A DNA stretch of 64,000 nt from Candidatus Thorarchaeota archaeon (GTDB lineage Archaea; Asgardarchaeota; Thorarchaeia; Thorarchaeales; Thorarchaeaceae). The stretch covers positions 1 to 64,000 of the forward strand of contig PRDH01000015.1 of the NCBI GenBank assembly GCA_003345545.1, written 5' to 3'. Within the stretch, counting starts at the first letter, position 1; the number at the start of each line of letters is the position of its first letter. Of the stretch, positions 17,566 to 26,068 are shown one piece after another. Under the pieces are notes generated by a model. The model was given only the letters and a program-made list of their open reading frames with translations, searched no databases and was not told where the DNA came from. The position numbers were made by a program, and so were the translations under genes.

Positions 17566-18564
17566 CTAATCGTATACCTCCGGATTCAGAATGTTCTTTG
17601 GTCGTTTCCCTCGGACAAATGCTACGATGTTCTCAACGATGATTTTTGACTGTCGTTCTATTGTTTCCACAGTGTTGCTTCCCATGTGAGGCATGACGGT
17701 GACGTTATCCAGTTCGAGAAACGCATTATCACAGTCGACCGGCTCCATGGAGAACACATCCAGTCCGGCACCTGCAATGGCTCCTGCCTTCAATGCGTTG
17801 AGAAGTGCATCTTCATCTGTGACTGATGCTCGTGCCGTGTTAATGAAGATGGCAGTCTTCTTCATCAGATTAAATTCCCTTGCGCCCAGCATTCCCTGGG
17901 TTTCGTCGGTAGGTGCACAATGAACTGTCACAATATCCGACTCGCCGAGAAGGGTGTCAAGACTCACAGACTTTGCGCCCACTGCACGTATGCGCTCCTT
18001 AGCCACGTAGGGATCAAACACCAAGAGCTTCACACCAAAGGAAACAAGCCGCTTCGCAACTTCAAAGCCGATATTTCCTAGACCTATGATTCCGACAGTT
18101 CTGCCGTTCAACTCAAAACCAGTGAGCTTGGTGTACATTCCTGCAAAGTCTTTGAAGTCGTTGACAAAGAAGTCATCCTTGAGCAGACGCTCTGCTGCGT
18201 TGACTTTCCGAGCCTGACTGAGCATCAATGCAATGGCCAGCTCGGCAACTGCTACAGTATTCCTACCTGGTACAGCAATGACCGGAATTCCCTTCGCTGT
18301 TGCTGCGTTGAGTGAGATGTTGTTAGGTGAGCCTCGGACAGACCCAACAAGCTTGATCCTGGTCTGTTCGAGTACCGGTTCCTTGATTTCATCACCCTCG
18401 ACGATTACAATGTCATACTCTCCATCTCTGAGTGTCTTCAGGAGTGAGTCACCCATGTGCAGCTTGCCCGTTTCAAGCCAACTGCGATAGTCAATCTCCA
18501 ATCCTTCGTCACGCAGTCGTTTAAGGCCGGACTCAGAAAAAGGAGCAGTAATTAGGACTCTCAT
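17566..18564 (-). CDS. D-2-hydroxyacid dehydrogenase (phosphoglycerate dehydrogenase-like)
   Basis: The 332-residue protein belongs to the NAD-dependent D-2-hydroxyacid dehydrogenases. Seen: Rossmann motif GIIGLGNIGFEVAKR, the substrate arginine in FINTARASVTDEDAL, a downstream glutamate in DVFSMEPVD and the catalytic histidine in VTVMPHMGSN. It is short for a PGDH (no ACT domain). The ATG at 18564 has GGAGG six bases upstream, and it is first in a four-gene operon with kinase, aldolase and AOR. The context suggests reduction or oxidation of a glycolate- or lactate-like product rather than serine synthesis. Confidence 0.88.
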   Translation of the reverse strand: MRVLITAPFSESGLKRLRDEGLEIDYRSWLETGKLHMGDSLLKTLRDGEYDIVIVEGDEIKEPVLEQTRIKLVGSVRGSPNNISLNAATAKGIPVIAVPGRNTVAVAELAIALMLSQARKVNAAERLLKDDFFVNDFKDFAGMYTKLTGFELNGRTVGIIGLGNIGFEVAKRLVSFGVKLLVFDPYVAKERIRAVGAKSVSLDTLLGESDIVTVHCAPTDETQGMLGAREFNLMKKTAIFINTARASVTDEDALLNALKAGAIAGAGLDVFSMEPVDCDNAFLELDNVTVMPHMGSNTVETIERQSKIIVENIVAFVRGKRPKNILNPEVYD

Positions 18565-18681
18565 GTTATGCCTCCGAGGATGCGAATCAAGAGATATACG
18601 ATACTGCCCTTTAAACGTTGATTGGGAGTCGTGGGGCAGTTTGCCGCGCAGACTCCGATGCAGTTCAAAGATTGTCCACGC

Positions 18682-18689
18682 CTTATATT
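18682..18689 (+). promoter_or_regulatory. Candidate archaeal TATA box (CTTATATT) for the ABC-2 exporter genes
   Basis: CTTATATT matches the archaeal box A consensus on the strand of the exporter genes. Transcription would start about 25 bases on, near 18712, giving a leader of only about 10 bases before the ATG at 18723. No Shine-Dalgarno is obvious before that ATG, which fits a nearly leaderless transcript. Confidence 0.45.
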
Positions 18690-18722
18690 CATTCTATGCA
18701 TCCATATGACTCGTGAAAAACA

Positions 18723-19469
18723 ATGTCAGAATCTGCTATCACAATAACAAATCTAACAAAACGGTTCGATGATATAACAGCTATTGAGAATCTCAGTCTT
18801 GAAATTGGCTGGGGCGAGCTGTTCGGCATTCTCGGGCCCAATGGTGCAGGTAAGAGCACGACAGTCAATATTCTCAACACTCTTCTGAAACCGACAGATG
18901 GCTCAGCCACGGTCGATGGCCACGACGTCGTGTACGATCCGGAAGGCGTTCGAGAAGTAATCGGTGTTTGTCCCCAAGAACCAGCTTTCTATAGGTTTCT
19001 TACGGGTGAAGAGAATATCATCCTGATGGGCGAGATGCATCTCGTCCCTAGCGATGTCCTCAAGGAACGTGTCAAGACCATGGCTGAAAAGATAGGCATG
19101 GAGGACCACATCAAAAGGCGTTCTAAGGATTACAGCGGGGGAATGATTCGTCGGGTCAGTATGCTTATGGCGTTGATAAACAACCCGAAGATTGCATTGC
19201 TCGATGAACCAACGGTCGCAATGGACCCAAACTCCCGTCGAGCAGTATGGGACTTCATTCGCGAACTGAAAGCTCAGGGCAAAACGGTCATCCTGACTAC
19301 GCATTACATGGAGGAGGCTCAGGAGCTCTGCGACAGAGTAGCCATTATTGATAATGGATTGCTGATTGAGATTGGATCACCTTCAGAGCTAGTGGAGAAG
19401 CACAAGGTGAAGAACCTGGAAGAAGTCTTCCTGAAACTGACCGGAAAGAAGCTGAGGGAGGCTGTTTAA
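18723..19469 (+). CDS. ABC-2 exporter ATP-binding protein
   Basis: The 248-residue ATPase drives the adjacent ABC-2 permease. Seen: Walker A GPNGAGKSTT, Q-loop CPQEPAFY, signature YSGGMIRRVSM, Walker B IALLDEPTVAMD and H-loop LTTHYMEEAQ. Sequence features are those of the DrrA/CcmA-type drug or lipid exporters. The permease gene starts two bases after its stop. A TATA-like element lies at 18682. The substrate is unknown; the membrane protein and regulator downstream may belong to the same unit. Confidence 0.92.
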   Translation: MSESAITITNLTKRFDDITAIENLSLEIGWGELFGILGPNGAGKSTTVNILNTLLKPTDGSATVDGHDVVYDPEGVREVIGVCPQEPAFYRFLTGEENIILMGEMHLVPSDVLKERVKTMAEKIGMEDHIKRRSKDYSGGMIRRVSMLMALINNPKIALLDEPTVAMDPNSRRAVWDFIRELKAQGKTVILTTHYMEEAQELCDRVAIIDNGLLIEIGSPSELVEKHKVKNLEEVFLKLTGKKLREAV

Positions 19470-19471
19470 AG

Positions 19472-20632
19472 ATGAATCTACGGAGAATACTGGCTCTGAC
19501 AAAGAAGGAGCTGAAGAAGACCACAAGAGAACCTGCAGTTCTCTTCCTTCTGATTATATTTCCAATCATGATTACATTCGTGTTTGGTCTTGCATTCGGT
19601 GGAATCGGAGGAGGAACCGCAACAAGCTTCGATGTGGGTGTCCTGAATCTGGATGCTACAAGCCCTCAAGCCGATTGGAGTCTTGCATTTGTAGACAATC
19701 TGACTGCATCTGAGGTCTTCGTCACGCGTGCGTATAGTGACAATGATTCTGGGCATTCAGCACTCATTCAGGGCGACCTTGATGCATTCATCATCATTCC
19801 TGAGGGATTTGGTGACAGTGTTGCATCGTATTATGGATCGCCGCTCGACCCAAGTGCGTGGACAAACTCGACCATTGAACTCTATGTCGACAGCGGGTCT
19901 CAGATGGCAGTGTCAGCCATTCCTCCTCTTGTCAAAGAGGTCTTGATGAGGACCCTCTTCGGAAACGATGCAATGACGATCATTCTACCTGTTGAGATTG
20001 GAAACCTTGGCTTAGTTGAGTCAAGCGCTCTCACCCAGTGGGATTTCATGGCTCCAGGAATCTTTGCCTTCGCTGCCATATTCATGACAATGATTGTGGC
20101 TCAGACGATGACTGTTGAGAGGGATGAGGGACTCCTGAAGAGACTAAGAACAACGCCTGCTTCATCAGCAGACTATATGATTAGTCAGACCGTGTCCTAT
20201 ATGATCATTGCATTAGTGCAGGTCGCGTTGGTCCTAACATCATCATTCGTGATAGGTTATCGACCGGCAACGGGAATTGCAGGAGTTGCATTTGCCTTTG
20301 TAATTACTTTTGCGTTTTCACTGGTCGCAGTTGGATTCGGTCTAATATCTGCCACAGTTTCCAAGTCCGCTGAATCGGCCACAGGTGTGAGTTTCGTTTT
20401 CATCATGCCACAGATGTTCTTGGGAACATTCATGCCTCTCGGTGGAGCGACAGAGATGATCTCCAAGTTCATTCCAAGCAAGTATGTCACTGAGGCAATA
20501 ACGACTCTATTCCTGAGAGGTGCACCGATGACTACTCCTGTTATCTGGATTGACCTAGCCATTGTATCAGTCATCGGATTCTTGCTCCTAGCTATAGGAG
20601 TCATTCTGTTTGAGAGATACGGTTCTCGTTAG
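19472..20632 (+). CDS. ABC-2 type transporter permease
   Basis: The 386-residue protein has one N-terminal helix (about residues 22-44), a large extracellular domain of about 150 residues, and five C-terminal helices, the type seen in YhgE/DrrB/ABC-2 families. The segment FAAIFMTMIVAQTMTVERDEGLLKRLRTTP is the ABC-2 permease signature region. It is coupled to the ATPase gene by a two-base gap. A strong hairpin terminator follows its stop, so this pair is probably its own transcription unit. Confidence 0.9.
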   Translation: MNLRRILALTKKELKKTTREPAVLFLLIIFPIMITFVFGLAFGGIGGGTATSFDVGVLNLDATSPQADWSLAFVDNLTASEVFVTRAYSDNDSGHSALIQGDLDAFIIIPEGFGDSVASYYGSPLDPSAWTNSTIELYVDSGSQMAVSAIPPLVKEVLMRTLFGNDAMTIILPVEIGNLGLVESSALTQWDFMAPGIFAFAAIFMTMIVAQTMTVERDEGLLKRLRTTPASSADYMISQTVSYMIIALVQVALVLTSSFVIGYRPATGIAGVAFAFVITFAFSLVAVGFGLISATVSKSAESATGVSFVFIMPQMFLGTFMPLGGATEMISKFIPSKYVTEAITTLFLRGAPMTTPVIWIDLAIVSVIGFLLLAIGVILFERYGSR

Positions 20633-20659
20633 GAGTCCCCCGGGGGACTCCCTGTTTTT
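20632..20659 (+). terminator. Rho-independent-like hairpin with T-run after the ABC-2 permease
   Basis: GGAGTCCCCC followed by GGGGGACTCC is a perfect 20-base palindrome that begins in the stop codon region and is followed by five T residues (20655-20659). It would fold as an eight-base-pair stem with a CCGG loop. Its position and T-run make transcription termination the likely function. Confidence 0.7.
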
Positions 20660-20688
20660 CTATTAGAGTTATTAGGAGGTAACAATAC

Positions 20689-20721
20689 GTGGATGTGAAC
20701 GAATTTGAGGTGAGTGAATGA
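20689..20721 (+). CDS. Possible 10-residue leader peptide upstream of the membrane protein gene
   Basis: AGGAGG at 20674-20679 is followed by nine bases and a GTG, the same spacing used by annotated genes here. The frame reads GTG GAT GTG AAC GAA TTT GAG GTG AGT GAA TGA, a 10-residue peptide. Its stop overlaps the ATG at 20718 as ATGA, so ribosomes would finish exactly at the next start. It could simply couple translation; it may also be chance. Confidence 0.35.
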   Translation: MDVNEFEVSE

Positions 20722-21395
20722 GCTCTGATGAAAGCGGGACAGATAATGATATGATTGAGAAAGCGAAACAACTTCTCCTGCTCGCAGATCTGGTTGACAA
20801 GTACCCGAAGGTAGTCTCGCGTAGAGTGGGAGGTCTAGTCTATCTCCTAATTGGTGGCGGGATCTCGTTCGCCACATTGATTCTTATGTCGCTTCAAGAT
20901 TTGCTTGGACCCGGAGATCCTTTTCTGGTCAACGTGGGTTTCGTGGTATTCAGCCTCGTTCTTTCATGGGTCATTGGCTTTAGACTGATTGCTCCCCTTA
21001 CACGTTCATACCCAGTAGAACCTAGCTCATCTGAAGGTGGAAGACTGGTCTATGCACTATGGGGAGTCCTTGGAGTAGCCATTGTGTTATCATCACTGGT
21101 GATATTTCAAATGGGATTAGCAGCACTATTCCCACCAACACTCCAATTCATAATGGGCTGTGGTTTCACAGCCAATTATGTCATGGGAAGAAGAGCAAGT
21201 GATTTAGATTTCTATTCTAGGGAGCACATCTACTTTGCAATTGCGATCTTTCTCAGCATAGTTCCAATGTTGATAGTTCCGGCTGCTGCATACGCAATCC
21301 TAATCGTAGTGAACATGGGTGGAATATACAGTATCGGCATATACATGCTAATTGCTGCTGAAAGAATTCTCTTGGAGAGCAAAAGGCAGGGATAG
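20718..21395 (+). CDS. Multispanning membrane protein, unknown function
   Basis: The 225-residue protein starts with an acidic cytoplasmic segment and then shows about six hydrophobic segments, arranged as two groups of two plus a final pair, with short loops. No family was recognised. The ATG at 20718 has GAGGTGA seven bases upstream. Two bases after its stop the winged-helix gene begins, so the two proteins probably act together, perhaps as sensor and regulator or as an exported-substrate immunity pair; this is inference. It is separated from the ABC exporter by a terminator. Confidence 0.6.
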   Translation: MSSDESGTDNDMIEKAKQLLLLADLVDKYPKVVSRRVGGLVYLLIGGGISFATLILMSLQDLLGPGDPFLVNVGFVVFSLVLSWVIGFRLIAPLTRSYPVEPSSSEGGRLVYALWGVLGVAIVLSSLVIFQMGLAALFPPTLQFIMGCGFTANYVMGRRASDLDFYSREHIYFAIAIFLSIVPMLIVPAAAYAILIVVNMGGIYSIGIYMLIAAERILLESKRQG

Positions 21396-21397
21396 GA

Positions 21398-21775
21398 TTG
21401 AGTTTTGGTGGGGGCCTCCTGTCTGCGTTGGCAGGACTTATGAATGAAGACCGTGAGACCTTCGTCCCAGCGAGACTTTCAATCCTCTCATACCTGTACT
21501 TCACTCGGACAGCCAAGTTCACTGACCTGCAGAAGACACTGAATCTCACATCTGGGAACTTGTCAAGTCACCTGCGGAAGCTTGAATCACTTGGGCTGAT
21601 CAGAATCTCAAAACGATTTGTTGAACTCAAACCTACCACACTAGTTGTGATTACCCAAGAGGGTGCTGCGCGCGTGAGAGCGCAGTTGCTAAAGATGCGA
21701 GAGCTCGTCGCTGCAGCGATGGAAGAAGAGTCCATGGCACATCCTCAGAGTGCCAAGAGCGTTGCAGAGCTATAG
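21398..21775 (+). CDS. Winged-helix transcriptional regulator
   Basis: The 125-residue protein is a single winged-helix DNA-binding domain. Seen: RLSILSYLYFTRTAKFTDLQKTL, the recognition-helix region TSGNLSSHLRKLESLGLI and a wing (RISKRFVELKPTT), a pattern shared with archaeal HTH regulators that resemble MarR and PadR proteins. Start is a TTG at 21398 next to the membrane protein stop; an ATG at 21440 is also in frame. It probably controls the neighbouring membrane or exporter genes. Confidence 0.72.
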   Translation: MSFGGGLLSALAGLMNEDRETFVPARLSILSYLYFTRTAKFTDLQKTLNLTSGNLSSHLRKLESLGLIRISKRFVELKPTTLVVITQEGAARVRAQLLKMRELVAAAMEEESMAHPQSAKSVAEL

Positions 21776-21784
21776 CGCAATATG

Positions 21785-22117
21785 CTATACGAGCAACTTC
21801 TGGAGTTTAAGGAGGTCTGGAACCTCACCTACAGTCTTCAGCTTGCCAGATGAATAGGCAGACATTGGGCTCTCGGTCTTGTTCATTATTCCAAAGAAGA
21901 CACTTGTGTCCATTGTCACCTTTAGCTGTGAGTCTATCTCTCCCTCCGCAATCTGCTCGAGCTTGGCATCCCCGATTTTCATGTATACCTTCAGGTCTAT
22001 ATCAGGAAAGATGAATTGGACAGTCTTGTTATAGCCCTCGAACCTGCGTTGTATCTTGGGATCCTTGAATCGGTCTCCAAGAGATTTCAGCTGCGCCAGT
22101 ATCTTTTCTTTTGTCAT
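21785..22117 (-). CDS. SCP2-like sterol-carrier-fold protein (paralogue)
   Basis: The product, 110 residues from the ATG at 22117, resembles the SCP2-like protein at 13294-13632: both start with a short helix, then RRFEGYNKTVQFIFPDIDL-type and SSGKLKTVGEVPDLLKLQKLL-type segments. The upstream in-frame region would add residues with no counterpart in the paralogue, so the shorter form is preferred. It lies 112 bases after the DUF2096-like gene on the same strand and may be co-transcribed with the HdrA gene there. Lipid or acyl-group binding is inferred from the fold. Confidence 0.65.
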   Translation of the reverse strand: MTKEKILAQLKSLGDRFKDPKIQRRFEGYNKTVQFIFPDIDLKVYMKIGDAKLEQIAEGEIDSQLKVTMDTSVFFGIMNKTESPMSAYSSGKLKTVGEVPDLLKLQKLLV

Positions 22118-22229
22118 TCCGACACCGTGGTGCCAATTCACAAAGGACAAGTTATAGTTTATGAATAGCTTGACCGACGATGCCAGGGTTTCGTCATACG
22201 GAGATGGCATCGTAGGTTCCAGCAAAAGA

Positions 22230-22805
22230 CTATTTCATTCTGCTTTCACCGTAGAAGACCTGACCTAGCTTCTTCATGGCATCTCGAATGCAGTCTTTCT
22301 TCCCACTGACCTGTAGATACCGTTCTCCATCTAGAGAGATATTCACTCCGCAGTCCTCTGCAATCTCAGAGACAACCTCTACTGGAACATCTTCAGGAAG
22401 CCTAATACGGAAGAAATCTACTTGCTTGTCTCTCGGTATATCTGAGATTGGCACTTGTGGCTCGGGCTTGTACTTCTTACTCTTGCCCTCCATTGCTGCG
22501 TCAAATCTTGCTTCCCAAGTGTTTCGATATTTGACACCCCCATTTTCCTCTGCCCAGACCATGAGTGTACTTCGAAGTCGTTGTATCTTGTTTTCCATCT
22601 CAATCTGAAGCTGGGTGTCAGCGTCACATTGACCTTCTGATCTCATCTCACTCCCAAAGGAACGAAGATACTCGATGCTCATCTTTGAGTTTCGAAGGTC
22701 AGCAAAAGTCAAGTCAGGGATGAAGACCTCTCTCTCCTTCAAAGCTCCCAATAGATCATTCAAGACCATCCACCCCGCAAGAAGACCATCCAATGAGACC
22801 ATCAT
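22230..22805 (-). CDS. DUF2096-like protein, unknown function
   Basis: This 191-residue protein resembles DUF2096, which is known mainly from methanogens. Seen: WMVLNDLLGALKEREVFIPDLTFADLRNSK with a helix-rich N-terminus, a central linker and a C-terminal alpha/beta part (EDVPVEVVSEIAEDCGVNI...VSGKKDCIRDAMKKL). The match is from memory and should be treated as tentative. Its ATG lies one base after the stop of the large HdrA protein, so the two are probably co-translated. The pairing hints at a link with electron bifurcation or a cofactor, but no activity is known. Confidence 0.5.
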   Translation of the reverse strand: MMVSLDGLLAGWMVLNDLLGALKEREVFIPDLTFADLRNSKMSIEYLRSFGSEMRSEGQCDADTQLQIEMENKIQRLRSTLMVWAEENGGVKYRNTWEARFDAAMEGKSKKYKPEPQVPISDIPRDKQVDFFRIRLPEDVPVEVVSEIAEDCGVNISLDGERYLQVSGKKDCIRDAMKKLGQVFYGESRMK

Positions 22806-22806
22806 G

Positions 22807-25800
22807 TCACTCTCTCAACATTTCTTCTGTTTCGTTGAGGATGCTCTTTTCCCGCCACCAACGAAGATCGCGTGCTCCAGTGGGACAGATCGCACAACAC
22901 GCTCCACATCCCTCACACCGCATCTCATCGGTGACACTCTTCTTGACACCAGGTTCAATCTCCATCATCGAGATTGCATCATACGGACAGATTTCCGAAT
23001 AATGGCAGAGATCACAGCCGACACATAGGTCTTGATCGACCTCTGCTGTTAGGAGCTCAATCTCTACAGTACCTAAGTTAAGTGGTATGCATGCCTCGCT
23101 TGCAGCTCCGCGAGCTTGGTTTATGGAATCTCCAACATTCTTGGCATAGGTGACCCCAAGAAAGACACCCGGTACTGTGGTTTCCACCGGTTTGTACTTC
23201 ATATGCATCTCCGCCAAGAAACCATCCTGACCCCGGTTGATGCCCATCGCCTTCACAAACTGATCAACATCATGTGGTGCTTCAAGCCCGAGAGCCAATA
23301 CTACCATCTCTGACTTGATTCTGAGGATTTCCTGCGAAAATGTGTCGTAGACTGTGACAATTGCAGCATCACTGTCAGGATCCTTCTCAACCGTAATAGG
23401 TTTCTCACGTTCCCAACGGAGATAGATCACTCCCTTCTGCCTGTTCTCACGCCACATCTCTTCCATACCCTTCGCATATGGACGTATGTGCTCCTTGAAG
23501 GCCGAGAATATCCTGATATCAGGAAACATCTCCTTCAACTCGTGCTGCATAGCAATTGTCGCTGAGCAACACACCCTTGAGCAGTATCGGTTGCCTTCAC
23601 CTGGATTCTGTCTCGATCCCACGCAATGAATGAACACAGGATTCTTTGGTGGTTTCTTCAGCTCACCATTCCTTAATCGCCGCTCCAGTTCAAGCGTCGA
23701 AATCACACCAGGAACAACGCCCCATCCATACTCGCCTTGCTTTGGTTCATAGACATCCGTCCCTATAGCTATTACCATGGAGCCAATGCGATGGATGGTC
23801 TTTTCACCTGTCTTGGTGTTTTCTACCGTAATGTCATAGTTTCCATACGAGCCAGCTCGCGCGACAACTTTCGAGTCCAAGAGAACTAGTATGCGCTTGT
23901 TCTTCTTGGTCCTGCTAGTAAGGTCTTTCACAATGTCTTCTGCAGAATCCAGGGCAGGAAACAGCTGACATAACTCGTTTAGCCTACCACCGAGTCTGTC
24001 CAGCTTTTCGACAAGAATTACATCGAAACCCTTTCGTGCAATATCAAGAGCTGCTGTCATACCAGAGACCCCTCCCCCAACGACCATCGACACTGGAGTC
24101 ACTTTGACACTCTTTGACGGAACGATTTCGTTATTGACAGCCTTGGCTACAGCGCTCCGTATCATATCTTGAGCTTTCTCTTGCCTTACTTCAGGGGCCT
24201 CATTCACATGGACCAGTGCAAGATGCTCGCGCAGACCAACGGGACCCACCAGGTAGTATCCTGAGAGACCTGCAGCCTCCAGGGCTCTTCTGAAGGTTGA
24301 CTCGTGCTGCAATGGCGAACAGGATCCGACTACCACACGGTTGAGCTTATGCTCCTTAATCGCTTTGGTCACAAGTTGCTGACCGGGGTCACTGCACATG
24401 AAGATATAATCGGTAGCATATGCCACGTTCGGCAAGCCCTTTGCCCACTCTGCAAGACCTGGCGAACTTATCTCATTCCCGATGATTCCACCGCAGTGAC
24501 AGATGAAGACACCCACACGTGGCTCATCACTGATGAATGCGGGAGGAATCTCCGGTTTTGGTTCTGCAATTGGAATTGGCAGGATTGACTGAGCAGCCAT
24601 TGCGGCTCCTTTCCCCTCATTGACACTGTCTGTGCCATCCCTTGGACCATGGGCACAACCAGCCACAAAGATGCCTGGTCGATTAGTTTCAAGTGCAGAT
24701 GCATTTGCGTGCTTCTCCTTGATCCATCCAGCTTCATCGAGGTCAATCCGAAGTGTCTTGGCCAGTTCTTCGACACCTGCACTGGGTCTGAAGCTGGCAT
24801 TGAGAACGACCATGGAGATCTTGTCGAGTTCGAGGATTTTGCCTAAGTCTGTGTCCTCCATCTTGACATACAGGTCACGTGTGTCAGGATCTTCCTGAAT
24901 CTGGGAAACCCTACCTCGAATGAATTTGATGCCCCGATTCTTTTCAGAGTCCCATAGGAACTCCTCGAGTGCCTTTCCAGCTGTTCGCATGTCCATGTAT
25001 GTGTAGATTATCTCGCAGTGATCCTTTGGATAGTGCATTCGAGTCACCTGCGCCAGTTTTAGTCCGAATGAGCAGCAGACTCTATTGCAGTGCGCGCTGT
25101 ATCCACTGATATTCTCTCTTACATCTCTACTTCCTACGCAGTTCACGAACAGGATTCGCTCTGGTTCTTTCCCATCTGATGGACGCACTATGTGTGAGTC
25201 AGTAGGTCCAGTGGGATGTGTCTGTCTATCATACTCCATTGAGGTCACTACATTTGGAAAGACACCGTAGCCATATTCTCCATAGTCCAACGGTCTATAC
25301 TCTTCGAACCCAGTGGCCACAATGATGGAACCAACATGGAGGTCGTATACCTTATCTTCATCATCGTACTTGATGCAGTCCTGCGGACAGACTGATGCAC
25401 ATGTTCCACAGCCAATACATGCGTTTCTGTCAATCGTTGCAATCAGCGGAATCTGTTGTGGAAAGTTCATGTAGATCGCCTTCCGGAGAGAGAGTCCCTT
25501 GTCGTACTCATTTGGCACTTCGACCGGACAGGAACGAATACACAGCTGACAACCAGTGCATTTGTCCGCATTGACATAGCGAGCCTTCTTACGAATCGTG
25601 ACTGTGAAGTCGCCCTCTTCTCCGGTCACCTTTTGAACGGTCGATAGTGGATGAATAGTGATGTTGGGATGTTTGCCAACAAAGGATGTGAGAGGTGTCA
25701 TAACACACGCTGAGCATTCCAAGGCGGGGAATATCTTGTAGATCGCCACATAGTTCCCACCAATGTTCACTTTCTTCTCAATTATGTGGGCATGATGACC

Positions 25801-25911
25801 GCCGTTGGCAAGACTCAGAGAGGCATTGATTCCCGCCATGCCTCCTCCAATGACTAAGACATCTGTTGGCTTGGCCTTCGGTTCTGATTTCTTGGTTGAC
25901 TTGCGGACCAT
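22807..25911 (-). CDS. Tandem double HdrA-like flavoprotein (second copy, no MvhD)
   Basis: The 1034-residue protein carries two HdrA-like modules in one chain. Seen: first Rossmann motif VLVIGGGMAGINASL, ferredoxin motifs CTGCQLCIRSCP and CIGCGTCASVCP, a second Rossmann unit (MVVGGGVSGMTAALDIARKG, about residue 590), and two C-terminal ferredoxin motifs CVGCDLCHYSEICP and CEGCGACCAICP. HdrA binds FAD and is the bifurcating subunit of the Hdr complex. The start at 25911 has GGAG upstream; a TATA-like element lies at 25961. Unlike the copy at 27467 it has no MvhD domain. It may form a heterodimer with that protein. Confidence 0.85.
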   Translation of the reverse strand: MVRKSTKKSEPKAKPTDVLVIGGGMAGINASLSLANGGHHAHIIEKKVNIGGNYVAIYKIFPALECSACVMTPLTSFVGKHPNITIHPLSTVQKVTGEEGDFTVTIRKKARYVNADKCTGCQLCIRSCPVEVPNEYDKGLSLRKAIYMNFPQQIPLIATIDRNACIGCGTCASVCPQDCIKYDDEDKVYDLHVGSIIVATGFEEYRPLDYGEYGYGVFPNVVTSMEYDRQTHPTGPTDSHIVRPSDGKEPERILFVNCVGSRDVRENISGYSAHCNRVCCSFGLKLAQVTRMHYPKDHCEIIYTYMDMRTAGKALEEFLWDSEKNRGIKFIRGRVSQIQEDPDTRDLYVKMEDTDLGKILELDKISMVVLNASFRPSAGVEELAKTLRIDLDEAGWIKEKHANASALETNRPGIFVAGCAHGPRDGTDSVNEGKGAAMAAQSILPIPIAEPKPEIPPAFISDEPRVGVFICHCGGIIGNEISSPGLAEWAKGLPNVAYATDYIFMCSDPGQQLVTKAIKEHKLNRVVVGSCSPLQHESTFRRALEAAGLSGYYLVGPVGLREHLALVHVNEAPEVRQEKAQDMIRSAVAKAVNNEIVPSKSVKVTPVSMVVGGGVSGMTAALDIARKGFDVILVEKLDRLGGRLNELCQLFPALDSAEDIVKDLTSRTKKNKRILVLLDSKVVARAGSYGNYDITVENTKTGEKTIHRIGSMVIAIGTDVYEPKQGEYGWGVVPGVISTLELERRLRNGELKKPPKNPVFIHCVGSRQNPGEGNRYCSRVCCSATIAMQHELKEMFPDIRIFSAFKEHIRPYAKGMEEMWRENRQKGVIYLRWEREKPITVEKDPDSDAAIVTVYDTFSQEILRIKSEMVVLALGLEAPHDVDQFVKAMGINRGQDGFLAEMHMKYKPVETTVPGVFLGVTYAKNVGDSINQARGAASEACIPLNLGTVEIELLTAEVDQDLCVGCDLCHYSEICPYDAISMMEIEPGVKKSVTDEMRCEGCGACCAICPTGARDLRWWREKSILNETEEMLRE

Positions 25912-25960
25912 GCGAACATTCTCCAAGGTGCTAATGCAACAAGAGCTCGAGCAGAGCAGG

Positions 25961-25970
25961 AGATATAATC
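25961..25970 (-). promoter_or_regulatory. Candidate TATA box (GATTATATCT on the minus strand) for the second hdrA
   Basis: On the minus strand GATTATATCT lies about 50 bases before the ATG at 25911, so a transcript would begin near 25940 with a short leader. This suggests the second hdrA is transcribed on its own, apart from hdrA-hdrC-hdrB upstream. Two palindromes lie just upstream of it. Confidence 0.45.
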
Positions 25971-26000
25971 TTTCTGTCACGACCTCGGTGTATCATGAAT

Positions 26001-26018
26001 TTGGAACACATGTTCCAA
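26001..26018. promoter_or_regulatory. Palindrome TTGGAACA-CA-TGTTCCAA upstream of the second hdrA
   Basis: The two 8-base arms are exact inverted repeats separated by CA. The site lies about 30 bases upstream of the candidate TATA box and 90 bases before the hdrA start, in the gap after hdrB. Its symmetry suggests binding of a dimeric regulator. No known family was matched. Confidence 0.5.
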
Positions 26019-26041
26019 CACTATTTCTCTATTCAGTAGCT

Positions 26042-26058
26042 GTTCACAGCATGTGAAC
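26042..26058. promoter_or_regulatory. Palindrome GTTCAC-AGCAT-GTGAAC upstream of the second hdrA
   Basis: A second exact inverted repeat (6-5-6) lies 23 bases from the first, near the end of the hdrB gene. Together the two could form tandem operators, or this one could act as an hdrB terminator hairpin, though no T-run follows on the minus strand. Confidence 0.4.
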
Positions 26059-26068
26059 CTGTCAAACC

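Noticed and set aside
18565-18681. Possible ORF or RNA gene before the ABC-2 exporter
   Set aside because: Nothing beyond the TATA-like element was supported.
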